NCBI GenBank assembly: GCA_024400425.1
Contig: JAKSMV010000010.1
Location: 28,401 to 92,400, forward strand
DNA from: Bacteroidales bacterium
GTDB lineage: Bacteria; Bacteroidota; Bacteroidia; Bacteroidales; F082
Direction: 5' to 3'
DNA: 64,000 nt
Under the pieces are notes generated by a model. That model had not been told where the DNA came from. It saw nothing but the letters and a program-made list of their open reading frames with translations, and made no database searches. Positions 34,223-43,123 of the stretch are shown here, piece after piece. Numbering within the stretch: the stretch's first letter is position 1; every line of letters begins with the position of its first letter. The translations under genes were made by a program, and so were the position numbers.

Positions 34223-35926
34223 ATGAGAAACACCAGAAACACGCAACCAACGGGAAAATCAACCATCAACGACGAACAAATCAGCGGCAGTGTCGAAGAC
34301 ACCCTCATGGCCCACATCGAGCGCGTGGTCAACATTGCCATCAAGTGCAAACTCTGCGACAGCGTCTATACCAAGGCTGAAGATTCGCTGAATTATCTTG
34401 CGAAGCGCATGAACCTCACCCCACGACAAGCCTTGCTTTTCGCTCTCTTCATGGAGCTGAGCCACTACTCTACCATCTATGTAAGCCAACTCTCCAACCT
34501 CACCGACTGCCGCCATGTCCGCATATTGTCGCTCCTCGGCGAGGACAGGGCGCTCATTGCGCGCAAACTCCTCCGCACCGTCAAAGACGACGACGAGAAC
34601 GCCTACCGTGTCCCAAAGGTCGTCGTCAGTGCCATCAAGAACAACGACGCCATACTCACCAAACGCGAGGCTCTCAGCATCGATGCCTTCTTCGAACGTC
34701 TGTCATTCATCATCGACGGCGCTGAAGACTGCCACGACAACCTCTGCAACGACATCAACGAACTCATCGACGACAACATGCACCTCCCCTTCTGCAAAGC
34801 CTTCAGGAAACACTTTGGCGATGAAGGCTCCTTGGAAAGCGAAGGCATCTTGTTCATGATTTTCGCCCACAGATTAGTCAACGAGGAAGACGACTGCATC
34901 GGCGAGCACAACTGGAACTCCTACTTCCCGAAATACCAGGTCCGGCATCTGCGCAAGACGCTGTTCGACAAGACTTCCTTCCTCCTCACCCACAATCTTT
35001 TTGAAGAATTGGGCAGCGAGGGCATGCGCGACAACTACTTCTACCACATCTCCCCCATGGCCAAGGATGAGTTTTTCGTCGGGATGGAAGGCATGCAAAC
35101 GGCACAGACCAATGTCAAGGAACTGCAGACCTACACCACGCTCAGCAAGAAGCGACTCTTCTACAACGAGCGCGAGGGCGAGCAGATTGCCAAACTCTCG
35201 TCGCTCATCTCCATCAGCAAGTTCGGTCAAGTGCAGAAACGGCTCGAGAGCATCGGCATGCGCAAAGGCTTCGCCTGCCTGTTTTACGGTGCCCCGGGAA
35301 CGGGCAAGACCGAGACGGTGTATCAGCTGGCACGCAAGACCAAACGCGACCTCTTCGTCATCGACGTGGCAAAAATCAAGAGCTGCTGGGTGGGCGAAAG
35401 CGAAAAGAACATCACACAGGCCTTCGTCAACTACCGCAACTGCGTGAAACGGTGCCGCAAGCAGGGCAAGAACATCCCCATCCTTCTCTTCAACGAGGCC
35501 GATGCCGTTTTGGGCATCCGCAAGGAAGGAGCCGAAAGCGCCGTCGATAAGATGGAAAACTCCATCCAGAACATCATCTTGCAAGAGATGGAGCGCCTGG
35601 ACGGCATCATGATTGCCACGACAAACCTCACCACCAACCTCGACAAGGCCTTCGAGCGCCGCTTCATCTACAAGATTGAGTTTGGTCGTCCTTCCGTCGA
35701 GGCACGTTGTTCCATCTGGAAATCAATGATACCCCGACTGAACGCCAAGGTCGCACTGCAACTCGCCACCGACTTCGAGTTCACCGGAGGCCAAATCGAG
35801 AACGTGGCGCGCAAGAGCGCCGTGGATATGGTGCTCAGCGGCAAGCGGCCCACCGCCGAACAGCTCCGCGCCTACTGCGAGCACGAGATTCTCAACAACG
35901 GACACCGTGCTAGAATCGGATTCTAA
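34223..35926 (+). CDS. AAA ATPase, paralogue 1, with Asn in Walker B
   Basis: 567 residues from the ATG at 34223 (MRNTRNTQP); the frame opens earlier at 34061, but that part overlaps the opposite promoter and has no conserved sequence. A helical N-terminal region of about 300 residues (VEDTLMAHIERVVNIAIKC, RMNLTPRQALLFALF) precedes one AAA domain. Walker A is GAPGTGKT at about 356. The Walker B region is ILLFNEADAVLGIR, with Asn at 424 in place of the Mg2+-coordinating Asp and Glu retained. IATTNLTTNLDKAFERRF holds sensor 1 and the arginine finger. It shares both halves with the gene at 41226-42977. Resembles ClpX/FtsH/26S-type remodelling ATPases; target unknown. Confidence 0.85.
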   Translation: MRNTRNTQPTGKSTINDEQISGSVEDTLMAHIERVVNIAIKCKLCDSVYTKAEDSLNYLAKRMNLTPRQALLFALFMELSHYSTIYVSQLSNLTDCRHVRILSLLGEDRALIARKLLRTVKDDDENAYRVPKVVVSAIKNNDAILTKREALSIDAFFERLSFIIDGAEDCHDNLCNDINELIDDNMHLPFCKAFRKHFGDEGSLESEGILFMIFAHRLVNEEDDCIGEHNWNSYFPKYQVRHLRKTLFDKTSFLLTHNLFEELGSEGMRDNYFYHISPMAKDEFFVGMEGMQTAQTNVKELQTYTTLSKKRLFYNEREGEQIAKLSSLISISKFGQVQKRLESIGMRKGFACLFYGAPGTGKTETVYQLARKTKRDLFVIDVAKIKSCWVGESEKNITQAFVNYRNCVKRCRKQGKNIPILLFNEADAVLGIRKEGAESAVDKMENSIQNIILQEMERLDGIMIATTNLTTNLDKAFERRFIYKIEFGRPSVEARCSIWKSMIPRLNAKVALQLATDFEFTGGQIENVARKSAVDMVLSGKRPTAEQLRAYCEHEILNNGHRARIGF

Positions 35927-36090
35927 TTCAGAAATTGCTCTTCGAACGGACAACCTTTGAATGCCTCGAAATCAATTTTGGCATTCTGAGGAAGTGTTAC
36001 CTCCGTCAATGCCGTACAACCACCAAAAGCGTACTCCTGAATTTCCTCGACGTTATCAGGAATGACAACACTTGTAAGTCCGGTAAATCT
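35923..36090 (-). pseudogene. Fragment of a BspA-like LRR gene (C-terminal remnant)
   Basis: On the minus strand the frame reads FTGLTSVVIPDNVEEIQEYA, then FGGCTALTEVTLP, then FEAFKGCPFEEQFLN and a stop. This is two BspA-type LRR_5 repeats. A TGA precedes it in frame and no start or signal peptide is present, so it is the tail of a broken gene. Its stop overlaps the stop of the AAA gene. Confidence 0.8.
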
Positions 36091-36203
36091 TCATAAGTTG
36101 TAAGTGTTTTTAATTATTATTTTTTTCGGTCATATATAGGGGCGCCGCCCAATTGAAATACTTCTTCGGCATAGAGCCTTTTTCTATGTCAAGTGAAAAA
36201 ACA

Positions 36204-36842
36204 TCACTTGCTATCATTATATAGCGTTACGGTTCCTACCGAAACACAAACCAAAAAGCAGACAATCCAAAGTATGCTCTCCCAGATGGCTTTCGAGTGT
36301 GTGATAAGCGTATAAACATTATAGATAAGGCCACAAAATCCAAGAATCGTCAGTATGAACAATACTATACGCTCGGCTTTATCAGTTCGCGTTTCTTCTT
36401 TCGCTTTCCGGGCAATTTCGCGGTCTTCAGCCTCAGTCCGCCTGCCGGAATTGACGACCGGTTCTTTATAATGGCCAAAGATGTCACCATCGCAACTGAC
36501 AGCTTCATTTTCATCATCATAGTCAAAGATGCGGTTCTCGCCGAAGATGCTGAAAGTCAGATACTGGCCGCTGACTGCCATATAAGCCTTCGCTTCAGGG
36601 TCGAAACCTTTAAGTTCGTCGAGAAGCGTTCCGACGTCACAGTAGCATCCGTCAAACTCTTCGTCGTCAAGGTTAATGCACAAATCACCATCGTCATCAG
36701 CCATAGTGTTCAAAACATAACACAAAGTGCCATCAGGCAGGCAGCATGCCACATCGTCATCCGAATGATCCTTCTCGAATCGCTTCAATTCATTTTTCAG
36801 TTGTCCGACAGTTACAAAACTGATGTTTTTTGAGTTCTTCAT
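36204..36842 (-). CDS. Acidic protein with two C-terminal membrane helices
   Basis: 212 residues. The N-terminal part (TVGQLKNELKRFEKDHSDDD) resembles the short regulator-like VGQL-x-x-EL motif found in small Bacteroidetes and phage proteins. It is followed by a very acidic stretch (NTMADDDGDLCINLDDEEFD). A charged linker leads to two hydrophobic helices (IVLFILTILGFCGLIYNVY; ILWIVCFLVCVSVGTVTLY) near the end. No known function. Part of the accessory block between the two AAA genes. Confidence 0.65.
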   Translation of the reverse strand: MKNSKNISFVTVGQLKNELKRFEKDHSDDDVACCLPDGTLCYVLNTMADDDGDLCINLDDEEFDGCYCDVGTLLDELKGFDPEAKAYMAVSGQYLTFSIFGENRIFDYDDENEAVSCDGDIFGHYKEPVVNSGRRTEAEDREIARKAKEETRTDKAERIVLFILTILGFCGLIYNVYTLITHSKAIWESILWIVCFLVCVSVGTVTLYNDSK

Positions 36843-36900
36843 TTCATTCTTCGTTTGTTTATTGTTTATTCATCTAAGTTTCCCGAACAATGGCATGCCA

Positions 36901-37092
36901 TTATTTCTTCTCGTATATCACCATTGCGGTCCAAACCGCGCCGAGACTGCTGCTCAAACCTGGGGCGTCAAGTCCCAACTCATATTTGATTTCCTTCACG
37001 GTGATTGACGAATCCTGTTCGCGGAGGAATTCATTGACATCATTCTCCAGCTTCAAATGGTTAGTTTGCTTGATTATTTTTACTTGTAACAT
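36901..37092 (-). CDS. Cse60-like small protein
   Basis: 63 residues. MLQVKIIKQTNHLKLENDVN and FLREQDSSITVKEIKYEL match the pattern of the Cse60 family (KIK/KVK start, E-x-x-VN-x-FL, IKY, C-terminal A-x-V-I-Y-E). Cse60 was described as a sporulation-induced protein in Bacillus, but related small proteins occur in non-sporulating bacteria and on mobile DNA; their role is unknown. A TAAATTTG sequence at 37279-37286 could be its promoter. Confidence 0.6.
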   Translation of the reverse strand: MLQVKIIKQTNHLKLENDVNEFLREQDSSITVKEIKYELGLDAPGLSSSLGAVWTAMVIYEKK

Positions 37093-37324
37093 GATGATAT
37101 AATTTAATGATTCATTTATAAATTAGAATCTGCATTAGCTTATTGCAAAACTGTCGAAGACTTAGATTTCAATTGCCTCACATTCTGCGGGATTTGCTTT
37201 CTTCTCGAAAAGTAGGAATTTTCATTAATTTTTCAGTTGCTCCTGCAACCCTGTTAATACTTAGTTAATTTTCGGTGACAAATTTAGTAATACTATTTTA
37301 ATTAAAAGCAAAGCGTTTTTCCAA

Positions 37325-39253
37325 TCATATCTTCCTTCTCACCGCTCGCAAAATCTCCACCATGGCCCAGGTGTCTTGCTGGCAATATTCGGAGAGGGCT
37401 TTGCAGCGCTCGGATTTGGTATGCATGATGTCGAAAGTGGGGTTTGTGGAATCATAGTTGATATAGGTGATGTAGGCCTGCACGCCGTTGCCGACATCCA
37501 TACCCTGGTAGGTGAGAGACGGCACGAGGACGGGAAGCGTCTTCTTGATGGAGTAGCTGCCACTGAGATCCCTGTGGTAATAGTTGATGGTCTTGGCGCG
37601 TTCCTCGTCAAAACCGAGTTTATAGTATTCTTCCTTTGTCTTCAGCAAGTCCATCAAGTCGGCCGATTTTTCACAGATGGCAAGCAGCTTGGCGCTATAC
37701 TTCGGGAACAGATTGGCCAGTTCTTTAAGGCGTCCACGCTCAAAACTCGTATTCTGGGCGAGCATGGTGCCATGGAGCGTGCCATCTTCATTGAACTCGA
37801 AATGTTTCACAATAGCTTTCACCAAGTCCTCACGTTCGTCATCAAAACATTCTGTATTCAGGAAGATGAGGTTGTCGTTCACCTTATCACACACTCCCGG
37901 TTTGCGCTCGATATGGAGCGAGAACTCAAAAACGGACTGCCGGTAAGGGTTCTCTCCGCTGAAACGTGGCAACGGACACGGGAAGGTCTCGAAATCGAAG
38001 TGATAGATAGGATATTCCAGCTGGTCGAACCAATATCGCATCTTGTCCCTGTCAACATACTCAATGTTTTTGTCGTAGCATTCGCGCTGTATGATGTTAT
38101 TGGTGCTTTTAAGCCACCCCACATCTATATCTGCCAACGAGTACAAACCACCATTAACCAATGCATATTTACCTTTGTACATTCCTCCCAATTTAGTGTT
38201 ACCGGTGTTAAGGTATTTGTTGGAAGAGTTACTATCCGGCACCTTGCGGAGTTTCTGGTAGCAATGCTTCCAGAACACACATTCGGTATTCTTGCCCCAA
38301 GCGCACCATTGTCCCACATCGACTTTCACACTTGTGTCGTGTGGAGCCGAGATGTAACTCTCAAGCAATGCAATCTCTCCGAGAATGGCCGGCTGATATT
38401 CCTCGGTGATTTCATTCATGTCATAAAAAGTGACAATCTCCTGGTCGTCTACCTTATTGTAAACACAAGCGCCAACAGCATCAACGGTTCCGTCGTACAC
38501 ATACTCGCTGTTGAGCACGGCCAAATAATAATTCACCTTTCGGTCATCACCAGCCTTACGAAGCGCATTTTCGATGACAAATCTCTGGAACGCCACATCA
38601 TGAGGATATTTTCCTTCATCGGAAAAACGGTCGAACAGCTTTTTCTTCTTCTCCTCATAGTTTTTGAGAGCATCAACCGTCAGCATGCTTGCTGCCTTGT
38701 TCAAACGCCAAAAGTTTCCCTCCTTGACGAACATGCAATACTTGCTGCCGCCTTTTTTCCTTGGTGCAACATCCGAAAAGACAAATCCCTCTGGCTTGCC
38801 TTCCTTGTTGTATCGAAGAAGATATTTGCTATTCGTGGTAGCCTTCACTTCGATGACATTGATCTCGTCGTCATTTTCGTTGTAGATATCCACATAGCAG
38901 CGATAAGTGTGGCCGTTGCGTTCGTATTCGAAAAGCTTCTGTTTATTCACATGTCCATCAGCAATGAAACTGCCTTCAAAATACTTTTTGGCAATTTTCA
39001 GTGCTTCATCCTCAACTTTTTTATAATAAGGAAGCAATGCCTCCAATTCCGGGCCAGGTGTGGCATCGAACTCTTCTTCGTCGCCATCACCTTCTGACGA
39101 TGTCGTGCCAGCTGCCAATTCGCTCAGCATCTCTTCGCGACGTTCGCGTTCAACATCAATATCACTCATTCCCATTGGATTGTGTTGCAGTTCCATCGGG
39201 AAACACATTGGACAGCGTGTCCAGTTCATGAATCTTGTTTTCGAAATGTACAT
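37325..39253 (-). CDS. DUF2779 protein: Cas4/RecB-like nuclease plus RNase H-like domain
   Basis: 642 residues. The N-terminal half has a Cas4/RecB-like PD-(D/E)XK fold: FEYERNGHTYRCYVDIYNEN then INVIEVKATTNSKYLLRY (ExK at about 132-137). A Cys pair in CMFVKEGNF and a CxxC-like CVFWKHCYQK may form the usual Fe-S cluster of this class. The DUF2779 C-terminal half starts near HFDFETFPCPLPRF (about 416-429), a DEDD/RNase H-type D-x-E motif. Its partner Asp residues are probably in QNTSFERGRLKELA and YCQQDTWAMVEIL. A predicted two-domain nuclease of unknown substrate. Located 257 bases downstream of the HEPN-protein gene on the same strand. Confidence 0.85.
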   Translation of the reverse strand: MYISKTRFMNWTRCPMCFPMELQHNPMGMSDIDVERERREEMLSELAAGTTSSEGDGDEEEFDATPGPELEALLPYYKKVEDEALKIAKKYFEGSFIADGHVNKQKLFEYERNGHTYRCYVDIYNENDDEINVIEVKATTNSKYLLRYNKEGKPEGFVFSDVAPRKKGGSKYCMFVKEGNFWRLNKAASMLTVDALKNYEEKKKKLFDRFSDEGKYPHDVAFQRFVIENALRKAGDDRKVNYYLAVLNSEYVYDGTVDAVGACVYNKVDDQEIVTFYDMNEITEEYQPAILGEIALLESYISAPHDTSVKVDVGQWCAWGKNTECVFWKHCYQKLRKVPDSNSSNKYLNTGNTKLGGMYKGKYALVNGGLYSLADIDVGWLKSTNNIIQRECYDKNIEYVDRDKMRYWFDQLEYPIYHFDFETFPCPLPRFSGENPYRQSVFEFSLHIERKPGVCDKVNDNLIFLNTECFDDEREDLVKAIVKHFEFNEDGTLHGTMLAQNTSFERGRLKELANLFPKYSAKLLAICEKSADLMDLLKTKEEYYKLGFDEERAKTINYYHRDLSGSYSIKKTLPVLVPSLTYQGMDVGNGVQAYITYINYDSTNPTFDIMHTKSERCKALSEYCQQDTWAMVEILRAVRRKI

Positions 39254-39279
39254 GTCTCAATTATTTTTTAATCGCAAGG

Positions 39280-39287
39280 CAAATTTA
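39280..39287 (-). promoter_or_regulatory. -7 element of the DUF2779 gene
   Basis: TAAATTTG on the minus strand about 27 bases upstream of the ATG at 39253. Confidence 0.45.
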
Positions 39288-39509
39288 TTGATTTTAATTA
39301 AAAGTGTAGTCAAATTTCGTTTTTTTAGCTGGTTTCCTATTTTTCATCAGCACCGTGTATGGAGTGTTTTCATTATCAAGTAGTCAATTTTATGCCGTTT
39401 TTCAACCATCAAAGCAAAAAAAAAAAATCCCCCTAAAAAATTAGCGGTGTCTCATCAAACGGAGTTGAAAAATGAAGTTGTCTTGATTTTTCAAAAAAAA
39501 ACGAAAAAG

Positions 39510-41075
39510 TTATGGCATCAGCTCGCCGCATCTAAGCCTATTCTTCAATGCTACCATGTCCTGCAAATGATAATTGACAATTCCATTCACTGCAGTAAAT
39601 ATTGTCTTGAATTCATCAAGTGACACAGGATTAGGATGAGCACCAATATTTCTAATTTGGAAAATTTTGTACCAATTATCGTCAAACTTCTGCGGATTGC
39701 CACAGCAAACCTTATCGTATGCTTTTCTAACTTGTGTCATTTTGCGCCATCCGTACAATGAAGTGCCTAATGTTGGCCATTCCATTTGACAGATGTTGGT
39801 AGCACCATAATTTTTCCAACAGTTCAGATTCATGGGTCTCTTCATAGTACCAGTACCGGTTTCGATCACAAAACTGCCTGGACCTTCATAGCGCTTCATA
39901 TAATACTCGGGCATAGGGATGCCCACGCTTTGGCGCATCAGTTGGACGATGCTATGATTGATTTCGTTCTCAAAGAAGCGGCCAAGGAAACTGGACAATT
40001 CGGAATAATCGTCGTCTTTTATTCCTTCGACTATACCTTTTTCTTCTTCATTCATTTCAAACTCGCCAAACTCAAGCCGACTCAATGAATTAAATTTTTT
40101 TATACTTAGTTTACTGAAAGACTCTATCCCACTAAGTTTATTATAATCAATGAGATAAGGACTATCGAACGATTGCTCCCTATCGAACGAAGATAGGGTT
40201 TGAAACGAGGTGTAGTTTACGGTATTCGACTGGCGCGTGTTACGAAACATCTGCGAATAGTCCACCGTCTTTTTCTTTTTGATTTCTACAACCGACGAAA
40301 GGTAATCATAAAACCTGTCTCTCGACTTTGAAAGTTCCTCTTCATCGCATTCACGGTTCTCCTTTGCCTCTTTGTACCGACGGGAGAAACGGTCCAATAC
40401 CGAGTAAGCTTGCTTGCGGGCTCGCTGCATGGAATAAGCATAGTCCCTCTTTTTCATGGCAATAGGAGCCAAGGCATCACGAATGATATCTGCCATCCTT
40501 TGGTCGAGCGTGACTCGGCGCGCATCAGCATCAAGATGCTTCAAAAGCTTGGCATAAGCATCGCTCTCTCGATTCACCTTGTCATCACCACATTCGCAGC
40601 AAAACCTGCCTATCTCAACAAGTTGGTCACAAATCGTCTTCTCCGAAATCTTCACCACATCAAACTCCTTACCGAGCAAATTGTCCGTCAGCAAAAGCAC
40701 CGGAAAATCTTCGGCAACACCCAACCATTCTTTCAACCTATAAATCAAGTCAACAGCACCATACCCTTCTTCTCGGCGCACATTGTTCAAAGTCTGGCGC
40801 TCGAAGTCGACACCCATTTCATCGCCACGATAACGGTTTCGCGACGGTAAAGATGGATCTCCCATGAAGGTCATGAAGAGAAAGCTATCCGTAGTTGCCT
40901 GGTCAAGATAACCGAACCTCATCTGCATCTCATCCTCAAAAACCCTGTCGTCAGGGTCATGAATGATCAGACCCATCAATTTAACCTTTCTAAGGAAATA
41001 ATAATCTTGATGGCAAAAACGTTCGTCTTCGCATAGTTCATGCAACACCGTGTATCTTGATAGAGGGAGACCCAT
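39510..41075 (-). CDS. Large protein with C-terminal HEPN-like Rx4H motif
   Basis: 521 residues, no signal peptide or membrane segment. The N-terminal 200 residues contain an acidic globular region (LLLTDNLLGKEFDVVKISEK and CCECGDDK). The middle is rich in Lys/Arg/Glu helices (AKENRECDEEELSKSRDRFY), probably coiled coil. The C-terminal 60 residues contain KIFQIRNIGAHPNPVSLDEF, in which R475-x4-H480 matches the HEPN ribonuclease motif and the context resembles DUF4145/Swt1-type HEPN domains. HEPN proteins act as RNases in toxin-antitoxin and phage-defence systems; activity here is inference. Codon use is AT-richer than in core genes. Confidence 0.65.
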   Translation of the reverse strand: MGLPLSRYTVLHELCEDERFCHQDYYFLRKVKLMGLIIHDPDDRVFEDEMQMRFGYLDQATTDSFLFMTFMGDPSLPSRNRYRGDEMGVDFERQTLNNVRREEGYGAVDLIYRLKEWLGVAEDFPVLLLTDNLLGKEFDVVKISEKTICDQLVEIGRFCCECGDDKVNRESDAYAKLLKHLDADARRVTLDQRMADIIRDALAPIAMKKRDYAYSMQRARKQAYSVLDRFSRRYKEAKENRECDEEELSKSRDRFYDYLSSVVEIKKKKTVDYSQMFRNTRQSNTVNYTSFQTLSSFDREQSFDSPYLIDYNKLSGIESFSKLSIKKFNSLSRLEFGEFEMNEEEKGIVEGIKDDDYSELSSFLGRFFENEINHSIVQLMRQSVGIPMPEYYMKRYEGPGSFVIETGTGTMKRPMNLNCWKNYGATNICQMEWPTLGTSLYGWRKMTQVRKAYDKVCCGNPQKFDDNWYKIFQIRNIGAHPNPVSLDEFKTIFTAVNGIVNYHLQDMVALKNRLRCGELMP

Positions 41076-41099
41076 AACTTAGGTATTTGAATTCGGATA

Positions 41100-41107
41100 C
41101 AAAAGTA
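41100..41107 (-). promoter_or_regulatory. -7 element of the HEPN-protein gene
   Basis: TACTTTTG on the minus strand, 25 bases upstream of the ATG at 41075. Confidence 0.6.
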
Positions 41108-41225
41108 ATGGTTTTCCCTCACCAATTCATATGACCTCAATAATTTTTTGAAGTTGAGAGTCTTTTGGACACCGCCAATGCCCTACAGCATTATCGTGCC
41201 AGATCCTCTAAGTTTTCCAGCCGTA

Positions 41226-42977
41226 TCAAGCCGCCTTGCTAGCTCCAAATCCCATGGCGCGGCGCGGCGCGGCATTCTCGAGTTTCTCTTGCGAGCAGAG
41301 CTCGATGAGACGCTCCAGCGAAGGCTCCTTCGAGAAGAGCAGCTGCTCCACGAAGCTCTTGCGGGCGATGTTCTCAATCTGTCCACCGCTGAAGTCGAAC
41401 TGCGAGGCCAAGGTATGGGCATCGGCATCGCTCAGGGCTGGCATCAGCGACTTCCAGATGGCCGTCTTCGCCTCGAGCGAAGGCTTCTCGAACTTCACCT
41501 TATAGATGAAACGGCGTTCGAAGGCCGGATCGAGGTTCTCGCTGAGGTTGGTGGTGGCAACCATGATGCCGTCGAGGTTCTCCATGCCCTCCAGGAAAAT
41601 GTTTTGGATGGCATTCTCGGTCTTGTCGGTACTGTGGCCGTTGCCCACCGAGGTACGGACCGAGAGCAAGGCATCGGCCTCGTTGAAGAGGAGGATAGGC
41701 GTGATGTCGCGTTTCTTCACCAAGGCAGCGTAGGCTTCGAAAATCTCACGGGCGTGTTTCTCGGTGTCGCCGTACCACTTGTCGCGGATGGCGCTGATAT
41801 CGACCGACATGACGTCGCGGCCGGTAGCGCGTGCCAGTTGCAAGACGGTCTCGGTCTTACCCGTTCCCGGAGCACCATAGAAGAGGCAGTTGAAACCAGG
41901 ACGCATGTTGTTGTCCAACAGGTTCTTGCGAATCCCGTTGAAGTGCTCCACCGTGAGCAAGTCTGACAAGATGTCGATTTCCTTTTGGTTGGAAGGCGAA
42001 TAGAAGAGCGACTTGGCCTTCACCCCATCGGCCTTCACGATGCGGAAAAGGTTGGTATTCCCTTCCTCTTGGTTTTTCGCCTCGATAATCTCATCGAACT
42101 CAGAGAGGAACTTTTCGCGGGCTTCGTTGCTGAGGCGAAACATCTCCTTGATTTGCATTGTTTCGCCACTAGGCTCAAGGATGCCCATCTTGACCAGTTC
42201 GTGGTTGCCTCTTTGGAAGGCGCGGCCATGGATATAGAAGTCGTCAAAGAGACGCGACAGCTGTTCGAGTGAGATATCGCCTTGGAAATCGCACACCAGA
42301 CGTTTGCAGAAATACAGCACAATGAGCATGTTCTCGTCGTTCTTAACATCGGTAAGATGATAGTCCTTCAGTACTTGGACGATCTTCAACTGTGGGTTTT
42401 CTTTCACAATAAGGTCGGTCTCTTCCAACAAATCGTCGCAAGTGATGTTGTTGCTACAGAGGCATTCTTCAAGGATGCCGCGGAACTCCTTCATGAACTC
42501 TTTCGGGCTGAGTCCGTTGATGTTGCTCACTGGCAGAACTTGTTCCTTCTCGAATGACTTCTTGGCGAAGTCGGACATGGCGAGGCTGTCGCCATGGAAC
42601 CGATGCTGACGCGAGAGGTAACGACGACGCACCAAAGTCGTCAGGTCAGCGCTAACCTTAAACAGGCGGGTGGCCGGGCACTTGAAGAAACGAGACAGGT
42701 CACGTTGCGAGAGGCACTCGTCAGGCGAGCCGATATAAGGCATCAGCAGCACCGTTTGCATAGGCGTAAGGCTGAAGCGGTCGGCCACCTTCTTGATGCA
42801 ATCACCCCACTGGGCAAAGAACTCGTCACTAAGTTTGCAGTCTTCGACGAGCGTCGTCAAGGCTTCAATCTGGTCCAACAGACTGTCGGTGTTCATAATC
42901 TTCTCGGCAGCAACCTTCTTGAGGTCTTCTGACTGAGGTTCTACAGAGTTTTCAAATGGGTTTTCGAAATCGCGCAT
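41226..42977 (-). CDS. AAA ATPase, paralogue 2, with Asn in Walker B
   Basis: 583 residues. The N-terminal helical region parallels paralogue 1 (ALTTLVEDCKLSDEFFAQW; DRFSLTPMQTVLLMPYI). The AAA domain has Walker A GAPGTGKT (about 368), Walker B-like ILLFNEADALLSVR with Asn at 432 replacing Asp, VATTNLSENLDPAFERRF, and FDFSGGQIENIARKSFVE as sensor-2 region. It is cytoplasmic and probably forms hexamers that remodel protein targets. The two paralogues face inward from opposite sides of the nuclease/HEPN block. No TAnnTTTG element is obvious directly upstream. Confidence 0.85.
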   Translation of the reverse strand: MRDFENPFENSVEPQSEDLKKVAAEKIMNTDSLLDQIEALTTLVEDCKLSDEFFAQWGDCIKKVADRFSLTPMQTVLLMPYIGSPDECLSQRDLSRFFKCPATRLFKVSADLTTLVRRRYLSRQHRFHGDSLAMSDFAKKSFEKEQVLPVSNINGLSPKEFMKEFRGILEECLCSNNITCDDLLEETDLIVKENPQLKIVQVLKDYHLTDVKNDENMLIVLYFCKRLVCDFQGDISLEQLSRLFDDFYIHGRAFQRGNHELVKMGILEPSGETMQIKEMFRLSNEAREKFLSEFDEIIEAKNQEEGNTNLFRIVKADGVKAKSLFYSPSNQKEIDILSDLLTVEHFNGIRKNLLDNNMRPGFNCLFYGAPGTGKTETVLQLARATGRDVMSVDISAIRDKWYGDTEKHAREIFEAYAALVKKRDITPILLFNEADALLSVRTSVGNGHSTDKTENAIQNIFLEGMENLDGIMVATTNLSENLDPAFERRFIYKVKFEKPSLEAKTAIWKSLMPALSDADAHTLASQFDFSGGQIENIARKSFVEQLLFSKEPSLERLIELCSQEKLENAAPRRAMGFGASKAA

Positions 42978-43123
42978 AGCAGAATTGTTTTTTTGATTAT
43001 TAATTTTTTTTCATAAGCCTTCATATTGGGAAGGGCTCCATATAAATATACTCATTTTCTTGTCTATTTTCAACCCCTCCCAACAAAAAAATTTTGCGAG
43101 AGCACTCAAAACATCTTTGGCCT

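Noticed and set aside
37376..39097. 573-codon ORF antisense to the DUF2779 gene
   Set aside because: No signal peptide, domain or promoter; the minus-strand product has nuclease motifs.
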